Source of the DNA: Conidiobolus incongruus B7586 | Taxonomy: Eukaryota; Entomophthoromycota; Entomophthoromycetes; Entomophthorales; Conidiobolaceae | Reading direction: 5' to 3' | Assembly: GCA_000697335.1 (NCBI GenBank) | Contig: JNEM01011274.1 | Coordinates: 1 to 22,094, forward strand | Length of the DNA: 22,094 nt | Part shown: piece by piece, positions 10,463 through 19,782 of the stretch | Layout: every line of letters begins with the position of its first letter | How positions within the stretch are numbered: position 1 is the first letter of the stretch | The notes under the pieces: generated by a model | Told to the model about the DNA's origin: nothing | What the model saw: only the letters and a program-made list of their open reading frames with translations | Databases searched by the model: none | Position numbers and translations under genes: made by a program

Positions 10463-11033
10463 TGTCGTGACTATTAGCTCTTTGAGAGTCATCAAGGACA
10501 CTGACACAGCCATTGTGTAAGCCAGATTGCGAAGCATGGTACCTACAAACTGAGGCAGGCTACCGATGACCAGTTTCCTAGCCATCTGACCATGATTTCT
10601 TGTAAATGGGGTGTTGAAGCGGGTGACTAGACCAGTAGCAACAGTGGTAGTGTGAGGATCTGACATGCTAAGAATACAGAACCATAGAATATCAATAAGA
10701 ATGGATATAGAACAAATAATGTAACATGTCTCAAGTAGAGCTATAGGCGGCTACTTGAGTATGCTCAGAAGTCGACTTGGAGTAGGAAAATAGGTTTATT
10801 TGTAAAAAAGAATGGAGAAAGCCCTCCAGTAGAATTGAGTAGGAAGTGTTGGCATAAGTAGGTTATGGAGGAGTAAAATTATGGCTATACAAACGTGTAG
10901 ATATTGGGATGTCAAGGGGTTAGAACCATAGTCTGAACTGGTTGAGATTGTTTATGTAAATTAATTGCGGTGATGGGTGATTTGGTGGTATTTTTGATTG
11001 TGAAAAGGTATCAATTATATAACAACTGTCAAA
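10463..11033 (-). mobile_element. Solo LTR of a tRNA-targeting LTR retrotransposon (copy B)
   Basis: A 571-bp segment homologous throughout to copy A (4708-5266), on the opposite strand. Shared blocks include ACCAAATCACCCATCA, AATCTCAACCAGTT, TACAAATAAACCT and a long identical stretch inside the 68-codon frame. Flanking 5-bp direct repeats (TACTT at 10458-10462, TATTT at 11034-11038) agree at 4 of 5 bases. No internal region adjoins it, so it is a solo LTR fossil. It ends 10 bp upstream of tRNA-Asp at 11044, the same spacing and orientation as copy A at tRNA-Tyr. The 367 bp before the frame have length differences from copy A, while the 204-bp frame has none. It appears old, probably older than copy A judging by its target repeats. 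Confidence 0.85.
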
Positions 11034-11043
11034 TATTTTTCAG

Positions 11044-11115
11044 TCTTCGATAGTATAGTGGTGAGTATATCCGCCTGTCACGCGGGTGACCTGGGTTCAA
11101 TTCCCAGTCGGAGAG
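11044..11115 (+). tRNA. tRNA-Asp (GTC)
   Basis: A 72-nt cloverleaf without an intron. Acceptor TCTTCGA pairs with TCGGAGA, discriminator G. The D-arm is TAGTATAGTGGTGAGTA. The anticodon arm is CCGCCTGTCACGCGGG, reading GTC. The T-arm is CTGGG-TTCAATT-CCCAG. A run of seven T follows immediately (Pol III terminator). It differs from the second copy at 17414-17485 by one base at the D/anticodon-stem junction. LTR copy B ends 10 bp upstream. Confidence 0.96.
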
Positions 11116-11161
11116 GATTTTTTTATAATAATTTGGAAATTATATTTTTAAAAAATTATTT

Positions 11162-12000
11162 TCAATTGTATACATCACTAGCAGAATCTAATTCATTAAT
11201 ATCAAAGTGACTATATTGCTTGAAGTCTGAATTGACAAGATCATTAATTACAATATTGACACAGCCTGCATCTTGGCCACATTCGATATTTTCTATATGA
11301 TCACCTACCAATTTAACTTATTTGGGATCAAGTTGGGTTTGCTTGCAGATATGTAAAAGTGTTTCGTGAGATGGCCTAGGAGGATTGAATTCTTTTGTAT
11401 GTATATAATCCAAAGTGTGGGGAGTTTTTGTTATGAATACTTTAATAGTACATGCGTTATCGCGTGTCAGTATTGATTTGGGAATACTATTAGCCTGTAA
11501 ATACTATAAAATGTTAGAATTATTAAGACTGAATCCGTTAATTATAACAAATGGTTTGCTATCTCCATTATAGCATCAAATCTTTCAATATAATAAATAA
11601 AAATTTAAAATATATTCAGTATGGATGTTTGAAGTAGGTAATTACCTGGATGTGATCTCATTTGTCTTTTGGAATCTCTTCAATTTCCAAAATCATTTCC
11701 TCAGCTAAAATTTGTTCGTTTAGAAGTAAATTCCATACATGAATCAAAATATCAGTATCTTCAGGTACTTATAGTATTTCTCTCATTTTTCTCAAATGCT
11801 CCTGATTATATATTAGGTATTAAAAATAATTCGATATAAATTTAAATTGCAGTCATCGGATATTTGATAGTACCGTCAAGTTAATAATTGAAAATATATT
11901 AATAAAATATTTAAATATATTTTCCATCAAATACTACTACTTTAATTCTGTTAATTTCTCCAAGGCAAATATTTTGTTAAAAGGTAACGCTTGTAGGCAT
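11162..12000 (-). pseudogene. Decayed HAD-superfamily hydrolase gene (YOR131C-like)
   Basis: The minus strand retains pieces of a HAD phosphatase in order. Near 11920-11855 is VVVFD, then an intron-like gap, then LDGTIKYPMTAI (motif I, with the nucleophilic Asp). Near 11800-11650 is a cap-like helical stretch with MREIL and ILIHVWNLLLNE. Near 11470-11440 is SILTRDNA (motif II). Near 11380-11270 are FNPPRPSHETLLHICKQ and VKLVGDHIENIECGQDAGC (motif III). The frame is interrupted by in-frame stops (after MREIL, after IPKDK and after QLDPK), and another TAA follows the putative ATG at 12000. Several intron borders lack GT or AG, and the second acidic residue of motif III is Asn. The frame otherwise runs to a stop at 11162. 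The similarity is to small fungal phosphatases whose substrate I cannot name. A broken host gene, not a working one. Confidence 0.72.
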
Positions 12001-14553
12001 AGCCGTTTTTACAAAATTGAATTCAATAGGTTTATATTGTTGGATTAATGATCTATGAATTATTATTCAAATGAAAGTAGTGATTAATTAGATTGTTATT
12101 GAGTCTCTTTTTAATTAAAGATTTATAAAGTTAAACTCTGAATGACTTTGATTTTGTGATGGTTATTTTTTATACTTTTATATCTATCCTACGATAAACC
12201 TAATTAGTGGGTTTTTATTGTATGTATTTGTTGAATGGATACTAATATATTGAAATATCCAAATATATCAAAGCTATTTATATTGGAATTAATGTATGTT
12301 TTTCATATTGTTTTAAAATATTTTAATCGCGAAACACTGAAAAGCATTATTTCGACTTTATATTTGGATATATACAGTCATTGGAAACATTTAAAGACTC
12401 ATACAATAAGCGGGAAATAGTATAATTAAAAGTTGGTGATTAACAAATCATTGCTTGTTGATTTAATCTTACAAAAATTTAATAAAATACTGAAAATAGA
12501 GAACCACATATTTAAAGGAATCAAATTATTTGAAAATTTTAGATAATATTTTAAATATTTGGATCCTAAAAGTATTCATATCAATCTATAAAATTAAAGA
12601 TAATTTTATTTGGTGATATTTTAAAGAAGTAATAATACATATTATAAATTTTAAAGTATGGTTCAAATAGCTAAACATTAAAAATTCAACTATATACACT
12701 GAACGATTACTCTCAAGTACTAATAAAGTACTTGTGGGTTTAATTTAAAGCTACACTAGCGCAACCTATTCACTGAATTTGAAAAGAATAAACTACGACT
12801 CTGTGCGCTTATAAAAACACTGTGTAAAGTTTTGATTGAACAAATGGAAATTTATTTTTATAACTGTTGAGGAAATAATGAAATTATGGGATTATTAATT
12901 AAGAGAATGAAGAATTAAATTGTCAATATTATTTCTATCCACATATATTCCCAAATAATATGAATGCAATGTAAATTTTATGATTATATTGATTCTGTTA
13001 TAACTCATTATTTGATCAAAAAATTTTTTATTAATATTATAAAAATATTTTAATTAATTGATCAATTAATATTTTTTCGAAATCTACAAAACTAGCAAAT
13101 TATAAAGTTTGGATTTAATAAAACGATTAATTGCATCAAAAATTAGAATATATCAATATCAATTTATTAACTATGAACACCATATAGAAATTATAATTAA
13201 ATATTTTATACTAAATTTTATAATAACAGTTATCTCTCTGAAATATAGTTATGTTTAAAATACTCAAGGTGTTTTTATGTAAAAAAATCCCAATTAATAC
13301 CTTATGTTTTGTTAAATTTATTTGAATTAAACAACTAATTTTTTATTAAATAGTAACATATCTGTAAGTATAATTCAAGATGTTGGTTTATTCAATTGGG
13401 TTACAATATTATATATATTATCTTTAAATAGTTGATTTTTATAAATAAATATTAGTGTTTTGATGTTTCATTTAATACTCTAAATATTTAATAAATAAAT
13501 ATAATAATACGAAGTCTGAAAGTTCTTTTTGAATTAAAAAAATTAATCATTTCAATTCTTATAATAAAATTATATCAAAAGATGAGATAATCTTCTACAA
13601 AATATTGATTGAGTTAAACTATGACAATTAATAACAATATTAATTTTAAATTATTATATCATAATAATAATAAAGAATAAAATGAATTCTAAATAAAAAT
13701 GAAACGAATTTAACTTCGTCTTAAAATAAGGTTACAAATTCCAATTTTAATTAGATCAACTTAGTAAAAATACAAATTGTAAATTATGAGATTATAATTA
13801 TAAATTAATATCAAAATAATATTGATGATTCTATTAATTGTCACACTTCTTTAATATAAACTTTAAAAATTTATTAAAATCTCATAGTAATCAAATTTCA
13901 TTAATTTTTTATTAAATTTGAATCTCTTGAAACTCACTAATTACACGAAAACTTTTAACCAATTAAATTTAAGGGTTTGTTTTCAAATTTGGAATATTGG
14001 TAACTTTAAGCTTTTGTTTAAAAATTTAAACCGCGTTTTATTAATTGGTATTTTTATGTACTTGTCTTGTTTAATTTGTTGTGAATTGGTTAATACCCAG
14101 TTACAGATATGATGGTGAAATTATTAATCTTGAGATTTTTAGTGTGAGGTATATATAGTATGATCATAGCATTAGATATCAGGTTGATTCGATTTTTGGA
14201 AGTTTTTTGCTAGTGATTTTAAGTTGAAGGCTGTGGTATTAACTGGTTAATTACTCTTTGATTTCTAGTAATTACCAAGTCGTTTTTTCTCCTTTATCTA
14301 TTGGATTATCGCTCTATTTATTAATTAATTAATCGTGTATATAGAGATAAATAGATAGGTAGATCGATAATATCACCATTCTTGTAAATATTCATTTCTG
14401 TATATATCTGCATTACATATTCATTCCTCATTTTTATCATCTTATTTCATTTAATTAATACTATCATATCTTATCATTGCATTTTTAATCATTTTTTAAA
14501 AGTTATTTTATTATAAATACACTTATATTGTACATTTGTTCCAATAAATATTA
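12001..14553. other. Long AT-rich intergenic region
   Basis: About 2.5 kb without a supportable gene. Open frames at 12235-12420 (61 codons) and 13918-14112 (64 codons) have no family features and AT-biased composition, so chance is likely. A stretch at about 12690-12830 has raised G+C (near 31%) and two inverted repeats; it is listed separately. The right end must contain the MFS gene promoter and leader, with no motif I can name. Confidence 0.45.
12690..12835. other. G+C-raised stretch with nested inverted repeats, possible structured RNA
   Basis: Three sequence lines here hold about 31% G+C, against 16-18% around them. A perfect 8-bp hairpin, CAAGTACT-AATAA-AGTACTTG, lies at 12714-12734. 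A 6-bp helix can form between AGCGCA (12758-12763) and TGCGCT (12804-12809). No box or motif of U1-U6 snRNA, C/D snoRNA, RNase P or SRP RNA was recognised on either strand, and there is no clear Pol III box A/B pair. It may be an unrecognised ncRNA or a relic. Confidence 0.25.
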
Positions 14554-16782
14554 ATGCTGGCAAGTTTTCCCGTGCCAAATCCAGAAAAAGAGCTAGGCGC
14601 GTCACCAGGTCTTAGCACCTTTGACACGTTAAATGATCGAATGTTTCATCTAAACCAAACTCATATATCTGATGCAGGATCTCAAAAACTTACGAGGGAT
14701 CAGCTCGTCAAGACAATTGCTAGCTGGCTTTCCTTCTTACTGGAAGGTGTCGATATAGCAACCACTATGATTTTGATTACAATCCTTGCGAATCAAATGA
14801 AGACGACTATTACATACTCGTCCATGGCTATTGCGACTCTTATCGTTGGTAGAATGGTAGGTCAAGTAGTAACTGGTAACTTTGTCTCAAAGGTGGGATT
14901 CAAGACGTGTTCAATATTTTCTATCGTGATATATACAGCTGCTTTTATTCTCACAGGGTTCACTCATGATATCAAGATGTATATAATCATGAGATTCGTT
15001 GGAGGTTTTGGCATGGGTGCATTTAGCTTGATTTCTTCTATCCTACTAAAGGCAAATATCCCACCGTCCGACTCATCATGGGTTGGTCTAAATGGCCTAC
15101 AGTTCCCTTTTGGATACGCTCTCATCGGTCTACTACTGCTGTGCGGTATAGAGGGGAAGACTATCTTCTGGTTGCTTGCACCATTCCCAATTCTTTTCGG
15201 CACTTTTGTCACTGTGATGTGGAATCATCTCGGAGTCAGTAATTTGTATCTGAATCGATTCAATCCAGCGATCACTATAGATGCAACATATCAGCCATTG
15301 CCCAGTATTGTACCGCATCCACTCGCATATCTCATCAATCACAATCTTATGAGATTTGTGTATTGCTTCCTGATTTCGTTTCTGTGGCTCACCCTCTTCA
15401 TGTGTTGGTTTGGCCTTTTGCCCATCTATCTCACCAATCATCTTCAACTCTCTGGCGATATCATCCAATACACATTCATTGGCGTTGGTTTAGGTGGTAT
15501 GTTGGGTGCTTTTCTGATCAATATACTACGCAGTAAAGTTTCAGGTGGAAAATGCATGGGAATAGGTGCAATTGGAGTAGTTATTGGAACCATTCTACTT
15601 TCTTTTTTTTCAAGTCAATGGGAATATGTGATTGGTGCAAGTGTTTGGATTGGGATCATGATGATATTTGGTGTAAGTGCATTACATAGACATCTCGCTG
15701 ATACATTTCCATATGAACTTTATTCTCTTCACTCTTTGGTCATTAACTTTGGACTCCTCCTTTCACCGTTCGTAGTTCCTCTTATCACTTATATTTCATC
15801 ACGAGGACCTTCAAAGGGAACATTATTAGTAGGTTCTTCTTGGTGTTACTTTATTTGGGGATTTACCGGATCATTGTCATTTTTAATTTTACTTCAAGGT
15901 CTTTTCCTCAAACGTCCAGCAATGAATTACCCTGTGTCATTCCCCAATTCGGCTATTGTCACATATAACCATGTCCCCAACTATTCACCGCAAGCTCCTA
16001 CAGCTGTGGATCAAACAACCCAGCTAAATGAAGAGTTGTTCACTAGAGAAATTCCAGTGAGTGACACTTTGGAACCTCCTGTCACTGAAACGGAGACTTA
16101 TACACGTCGCAGCTCAATGCGAGTACCTCATCCAATTTATCAGCCAGAGAAGCTGAATAAATCGAGCCCCACTTGGAGTGTACATAGCTTACCTGCAAAT
16201 CTCAGCTATTGCGAATATCTTGATCCACTTCTAACATCTGGATTACCTCCACAACAGGCTCAATCTACTATCAATCTACTATCAGAGCAGAAGCTTCCAG
16301 AACAGTCGAATAACCCATTTTTGCTTTCTGGCGCTCCTGTACTCTTAATTCCCTCCCCACAACCAATGGCATATTCATTGTCGCGTTCAAGCCAATACTT
16401 GCATCCAGCTCAGATACCTTTACCAGTATCGCCTCATCCAATGAGCGTGTCTTTGTCGCAATCCAGCCAACGCACATCTTACCATCCCTACATGATCCCA
16501 CTACCACTCTCTAGAGTAGCTAGCGAATGTCCATCGGTTGCGCCTGTCCCCATCGATCCAGCGCAAGTCCCACTCCCAACTAGTCCAATTCTGCAAGCAT
16601 CCTCAGTAATCGGACTACTTAACTCCGGCTGGAGCGGACTCGGCAGTTTCTTCGTGCTCAAACCGGCGGAACCCACGACGAATGTCTCCACCACGAAAGC
16701 TACACCCGTAGTCAGTATGGATAGCGTCGTGGCGGATGTCAAACCCCTAAGTTCTATCCCGAAAAGAGTTTACGAAAGTTAA
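14554..16782 (+). CDS. MFS transporter with long Pro/Ser-rich C-terminal tail, single exon
   Basis: A 742-aa protein in one uninterrupted exon ending TAA. Residues ~50-452 form a 12-helix Major Facilitator core. The first helix has an acidic residue (FLLEGVDIATT). The loop between helices 2 and 3 has a motif A relic, GNFVSKVGFKT (108-118), with Ser where Asp is usual. Helix 4 begins with motif B, MRFVGGFGMGA (146-156). The loop between helices 6 and 7 is about 40 residues. It recalls metabolite:H+ symporters of the aromatic-acid/sugar-porter kind, but the substrate cannot be told. Residues ~455-742 are a cytosolic, disordered-looking tail rich in Pro, Ser and Gln, with a repeated module (604-628 and 629-653) holding SLSxSSQ and IPLP. 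Core MFS permeases are usually 400-550 aa, so the tail is an unusual extension. The first in-frame ATG is used; another Met at residue 30 would still precede the first helix. Confidence 0.85.
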   Translation: MLASFPVPNPEKELGASPGLSTFDTLNDRMFHLNQTHISDAGSQKLTRDQLVKTIASWLSFLLEGVDIATTMILITILANQMKTTITYSSMAIATLIVGRMVGQVVTGNFVSKVGFKTCSIFSIVIYTAAFILTGFTHDIKMYIIMRFVGGFGMGAFSLISSILLKANIPPSDSSWVGLNGLQFPFGYALIGLLLLCGIEGKTIFWLLAPFPILFGTFVTVMWNHLGVSNLYLNRFNPAITIDATYQPLPSIVPHPLAYLINHNLMRFVYCFLISFLWLTLFMCWFGLLPIYLTNHLQLSGDIIQYTFIGVGLGGMLGAFLINILRSKVSGGKCMGIGAIGVVIGTILLSFFSSQWEYVIGASVWIGIMMIFGVSALHRHLADTFPYELYSLHSLVINFGLLLSPFVVPLITYISSRGPSKGTLLVGSSWCYFIWGFTGSLSFLILLQGLFLKRPAMNYPVSFPNSAIVTYNHVPNYSPQAPTAVDQTTQLNEELFTREIPVSDTLEPPVTETETYTRRSSMRVPHPIYQPEKLNKSSPTWSVHSLPANLSYCEYLDPLLTSGLPPQQAQSTINLLSEQKLPEQSNNPFLLSGAPVLLIPSPQPMAYSLSRSSQYLHPAQIPLPVSPHPMSVSLSQSSQRTSYHPYMIPLPLSRVASECPSVAPVPIDPAQVPLPTSPILQASSVIGLLNSGWSGLGSFFVLKPAEPTTNVSTTKATPVVSMDSVVADVKPLSSIPKRVYES
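16363..16512 (+). repeat. Degenerate 75-bp tandem repeat in the MFS tail
   Basis: Two consecutive 25-codon units begin at 16363 and 16438. Both read P-M-x-x-S-L-S-x-S-S-Q near the start and I-P-L-P near the end. A shorter third echo, DPAQVPLPTSP, follows around residues 668-678. Base identity is partial, so this is an old internal duplication rather than a fresh slippage array. Confidence 0.6.
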
Positions 16783-17413
16783 AAATGTATAGGATTAGAT
16801 ACAAGTTTTGGATATTATAAGTATACAACTATAGGTAATTTCTGTTGAAATAAATTTTTAGTGTTTTTTTGGAATTTTTGACATTATCAATTTTTTTTAA
16901 AATAATTCTTATTTTCAATATCAAATTCTTAAATATATTAAGCACCTTTGATGATTATTATATAAAGCATTTGAAATTGATCTTGAATTATAAATAAAAC
17001 TTTATAAATGGATAATTGAAACATTCTACGGAAGCTGTCAGCATATTTAGAAAGCTTATACAGTCGATCTACTATTTAAAAGAATTTGAATATATGTAAG
17101 ACAGGATATTATATAAAAATTTGAAAAATGAATTAAATATAGAATGTTGAAAGGTATATATATGTTGCATAAGAACAGCAAAAAGTATTATCTAATTATT
17201 TTGTAAAAATTTACAACGGAATATCAAATTATGAAAATATTGTATAAGGGGAAAACAAAGTATATTAGCAATATTAAAAAAGATAAATAATAATAATAAA
17301 ATACTGAAAACAGTTTAAAAAAATAAGAGAAAATAAAATTTGATAAAAGAGGGTATAAGAGTAACTTTTGGAAATTATTGAAAATTTGTAATGATATTTT
17401 ACACAGCTAGTAA
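16783..17413. other. Spacer between the MFS gene and the second tRNA-Asp
   Basis: AATAAA-like signals shortly after the stop (around 16850) may serve 3' processing of the MFS transcript. No gene is seen. No LTR resembling copies A and B lies upstream of this tRNA-Asp. Confidence 0.45.
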
Positions 17414-17485
17414 TCTTCGATAGTATAGTGGTGAGTATACCCGCCTGTCACGCGGGTGACCTGGGTTCAATTCCCAGTCGGAGAG
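17414..17485 (+). tRNA. tRNA-Asp (GTC), second copy
   Basis: A 72-nt cloverleaf, identical to the copy at 11044-11115 except for one base between the D-arm and the anticodon stem (C here, T there). GTC anticodon, no intron. A run of five T lies about 10 nt downstream. Unlike the first copy it has no LTR at its 5' side. Confidence 0.96.
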
Positions 17486-17567
17486 TACTGAATATTTTTC
17501 TAAATTCTTGTTCTACAAAATAACATTTCAACTAATTTTATTAATATTTTACAACTAACAATCCATA

Positions 17568-18281
17568 TCAAATTAAAAAATTTTCATCCTGACTGCTTCT
17601 ATTGGGGAACCAATAATCCATTAATTCTGTTGAAAATTATATATCATTAATTCAAATATATTACAAGATTTTACAATTTACCTGAATAGTCAAGATCCAC
17701 AACTTCATCAAAATTTCTCAATATATTTTGTGATCTAACAACTCTGGTATTAAAGCCCAGTAATTTATAAAAAATATCAAATTTACCTAGAAATTGACGT
17801 AATTTCATTGGACGATAATTTGGAATTTTTAATAGGTGAAGGTTGCAACAATTTTGGTCGTTTTAATTCGTTGAAGTTAGTTATATCTTTACAAACTATT
17901 ATTGAAGTTAAAATATATTCATTTTTGTATAAATAATTATGATTACTTGATTCCTGATCATTTAATCTAAATCAAATCATAATTAATAATTAAGCTATAT
18001 GATATCGAATTTACTTTACCTCTTAGTTTGATTATTCAAAATATTTAATTTATTATCTTGACTTGATACTCCCGTTTTATACACTCCAGAATAATTATAA
18101 ACACCATTTGATTCTTGAAACACATCATATTGTTTGTTATCGATTAAATTTTCTTCTAGATTTAATGAATATTTTAATTTTATTTAATTTGAATTCGATT
18201 ACCATTATATGTAGATTGTAATTTTCTCCTCTTAAAATTAGGTTCCGAGTTAGGATTTAAGTTAATACATTTAATGTACAT
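17568..18281 (-). CDS. Hypothetical protein, five small exons (hand-built model)
   Basis: I do not recognise this gene. The model joins exons 18281-18203, 18155-18020, 17966-17787, 17743-17682 and 17626-17568, total 516 nt, giving 171 aa and a TGA stop. All four introns (47, 53, 43 and 55 nt) are GT-AG, in the size range of the window's other introns, and each restores the reading frame, which is hard to obtain by chance. The protein is hydrophilic and Asn/Ser-rich. A basic patch near the N-terminus (NFKRRKLQ) could be a nuclear localisation signal. A second basic stretch, ELKRPKLLQPSPIKNSK, is in the middle, and the end is acidic and aromatic (DEVVDLDYSELMDYWFPN). No signal peptide or membrane segment is seen. 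An in-frame TAA just upstream of the ATG limits the first exon, but an additional 5' exon cannot be excluded. Confidence 0.55.
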
Positions 18282-18439
18282 AATGATTTATAAAAGTTGA
18301 GTATTGAATTTTGTTGGTGATTGATATGGTTTAATTCATTGTTTTAATTCAATAATACATTTAAACAAAGTAATTCCGTGAATTTATTAAAGCAGTCAAA
18401 TTGGATAAATTATGGGATAATGTAATTGGATTAATATCT

Positions 18440-18770
18440 TTGTTACCAAGATAGTAACCGGTAACCTTCTCGACAAACCTCACTTCGCGATCTATTATCC
18501 TATGGAGATACGGCCCTGCGGTATCTGCCACACCACTTCAAGATCTCATTCTTCTGAAAAGCTAATGCATTCCTTTATACCACCTACAACCGACAAATGG
18601 TCAATAAAAGAACAATTTTCGAGATAGATTTTGATCATTGTTTCTGATCTTCTGTGAAACCCATCAAACTCTTAACAAACTCTGATAAAATACCTTAACC
18701 CAAAATATTAAACAAACCACAAGCAAATCGCTCCCCTTCCTATTATCCACATACTACTAGAAATCGTTAA
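18440..18770. other. G+C-raised island of unknown nature
   Basis: Bases 18441-18600 contain 71 G or C of 160 (44%), against roughly 20% outside, comparable to exons and to the two LTRs. On the plus strand a 68-codon open frame (18421-18627) includes LLDKPHFAIYYPMEIRPC and ICHTTSRSHSSEKLMHSF, with no ATG near its start. A 6-bp hairpin AGATAC...GTATCT surrounds GGCCCTGCG near 18516. I find no homology to the LTR copies, no target duplication and no known RNA motif. It may be a relic of an exon or of another mobile element, or an ncRNA. Confidence 0.4.
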
Positions 18771-18969
18771 ATCCAGATTGTTACTTATTTTGATTAAAAA
18801 TTGATAGTCCAATAACGTGATAAAAAATCTTATTATAGGAATCATGATTAATGATTATTTCGAAATACCAATTTTTATAAAAATAATTAATATATATTGG
18901 AATTAGTCTTTTCAAATAAATACATAGTTGTCAAATTTTGATTATATTCTGCCTCTTATTAATTATAAG

Positions 18970-18993
18970 TATATATATATATATATATATATT
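18970..18993. repeat. TA dinucleotide microsatellite
   Basis: A pure alternating TA run of about 24 bases within an AT-rich spacer, the longest simple repeat in the window. Confidence 0.9.
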
Positions 18994-19782
18994 TGAAATT
19001 TCAAAATATTTCAAATGAATGAAATGAATAAAAGTTTGATTAAACCTAGATGACATTTAACAATTATAATAAACTAAACCTAATTATACAATCTTTATAT
19101 TTTTTATTATAGATAAAAGGTTATAGGTGAGCAATAGCTTTCACAAGATTGTTATTTATTAATTTCAGAATTTTTAACCATAATTTAGTGAAATACTAAA
19201 ATACCAAGTTTTGAAGCAAAAATTAGGTGTTCAAATTTAGAATATTAAATACTGTCAGTATTATTCAAATATGATGTCAACAATTGAAAAATCATTATAT
19301 ATTTCAACCTTTTAATATTTTATGAGTATTTTTATCAGATCTATTTTTTCTCAATTTTATTTTTTAATATTCTAATTTTTAATATTTGATTTCCAAACTA
19401 CTGTATTTTTGGAGTTACAGTATTATATCAATTATAATTAGATCAGTTTGATTAAAAATAATTTGAATCACTTCAAATCAATCACTTGAAAAACAGTGTA
19501 TCTATGATTCTATTTAAAAGTAAGAATTTTAATTGCTTAAAAAATCCAACAGAATTATTGTAGTCAGTTTGATAGTAAATCGTGAAATATTATTAAAAAT
19601 AAAAAATCATAGCATGATAGAACCATGCAATCTTATGATTTATAATTAAATGAATTTCAAAATTGATAAACAATATTCAATTCAAAAGTTATCAGAATCA
19701 TATCATTAAAAACTTTAAATTATATACAATTATTTAATGTCAGCAAAATAAATATCTCTCAACTATTAAAGAAACAAATTAT

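Larger units (their letters stand above)
18282..19782. other. Intergenic region with a G+C island and a TA microsatellite
   Basis: AT-rich DNA between the five-exon gene and the Iwr1 gene. It holds the island at 18440-18770 and the dinucleotide repeat at about 18970-18993, listed separately. Nothing else is recognisable. Confidence 0.45.

Noticed and set aside
11162-12000. Reassigned stop codons instead of a pseudogene
   Set aside because: TAA, TAG and TGA all end other genes in the window at sensible places and never interrupt them. Lost splice borders in the same locus also argue for decay.
12235-12420. 61-codon open frame
   Set aside because: No family signal, no conserved context, composition like the surrounding spacer.
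13918-14112. 64-codon open frame with a hydrophobic end
   Set aside because: A possible membrane segment is common in T-rich chance frames, and nothing else supports a gene.
15133-16742. Several minus-strand open frames of 78-111 codons
   Set aside because: Antisense shadows of the MFS gene, with no motifs of their own.
18440-18678. Reading the G+C island as an LTR with ends TGTTA...TAACA
   Set aside because: The 5-bp inverted ends exist, but the bases just outside (ATCTT and AACTC) do not form a target duplication and no second copy is present.
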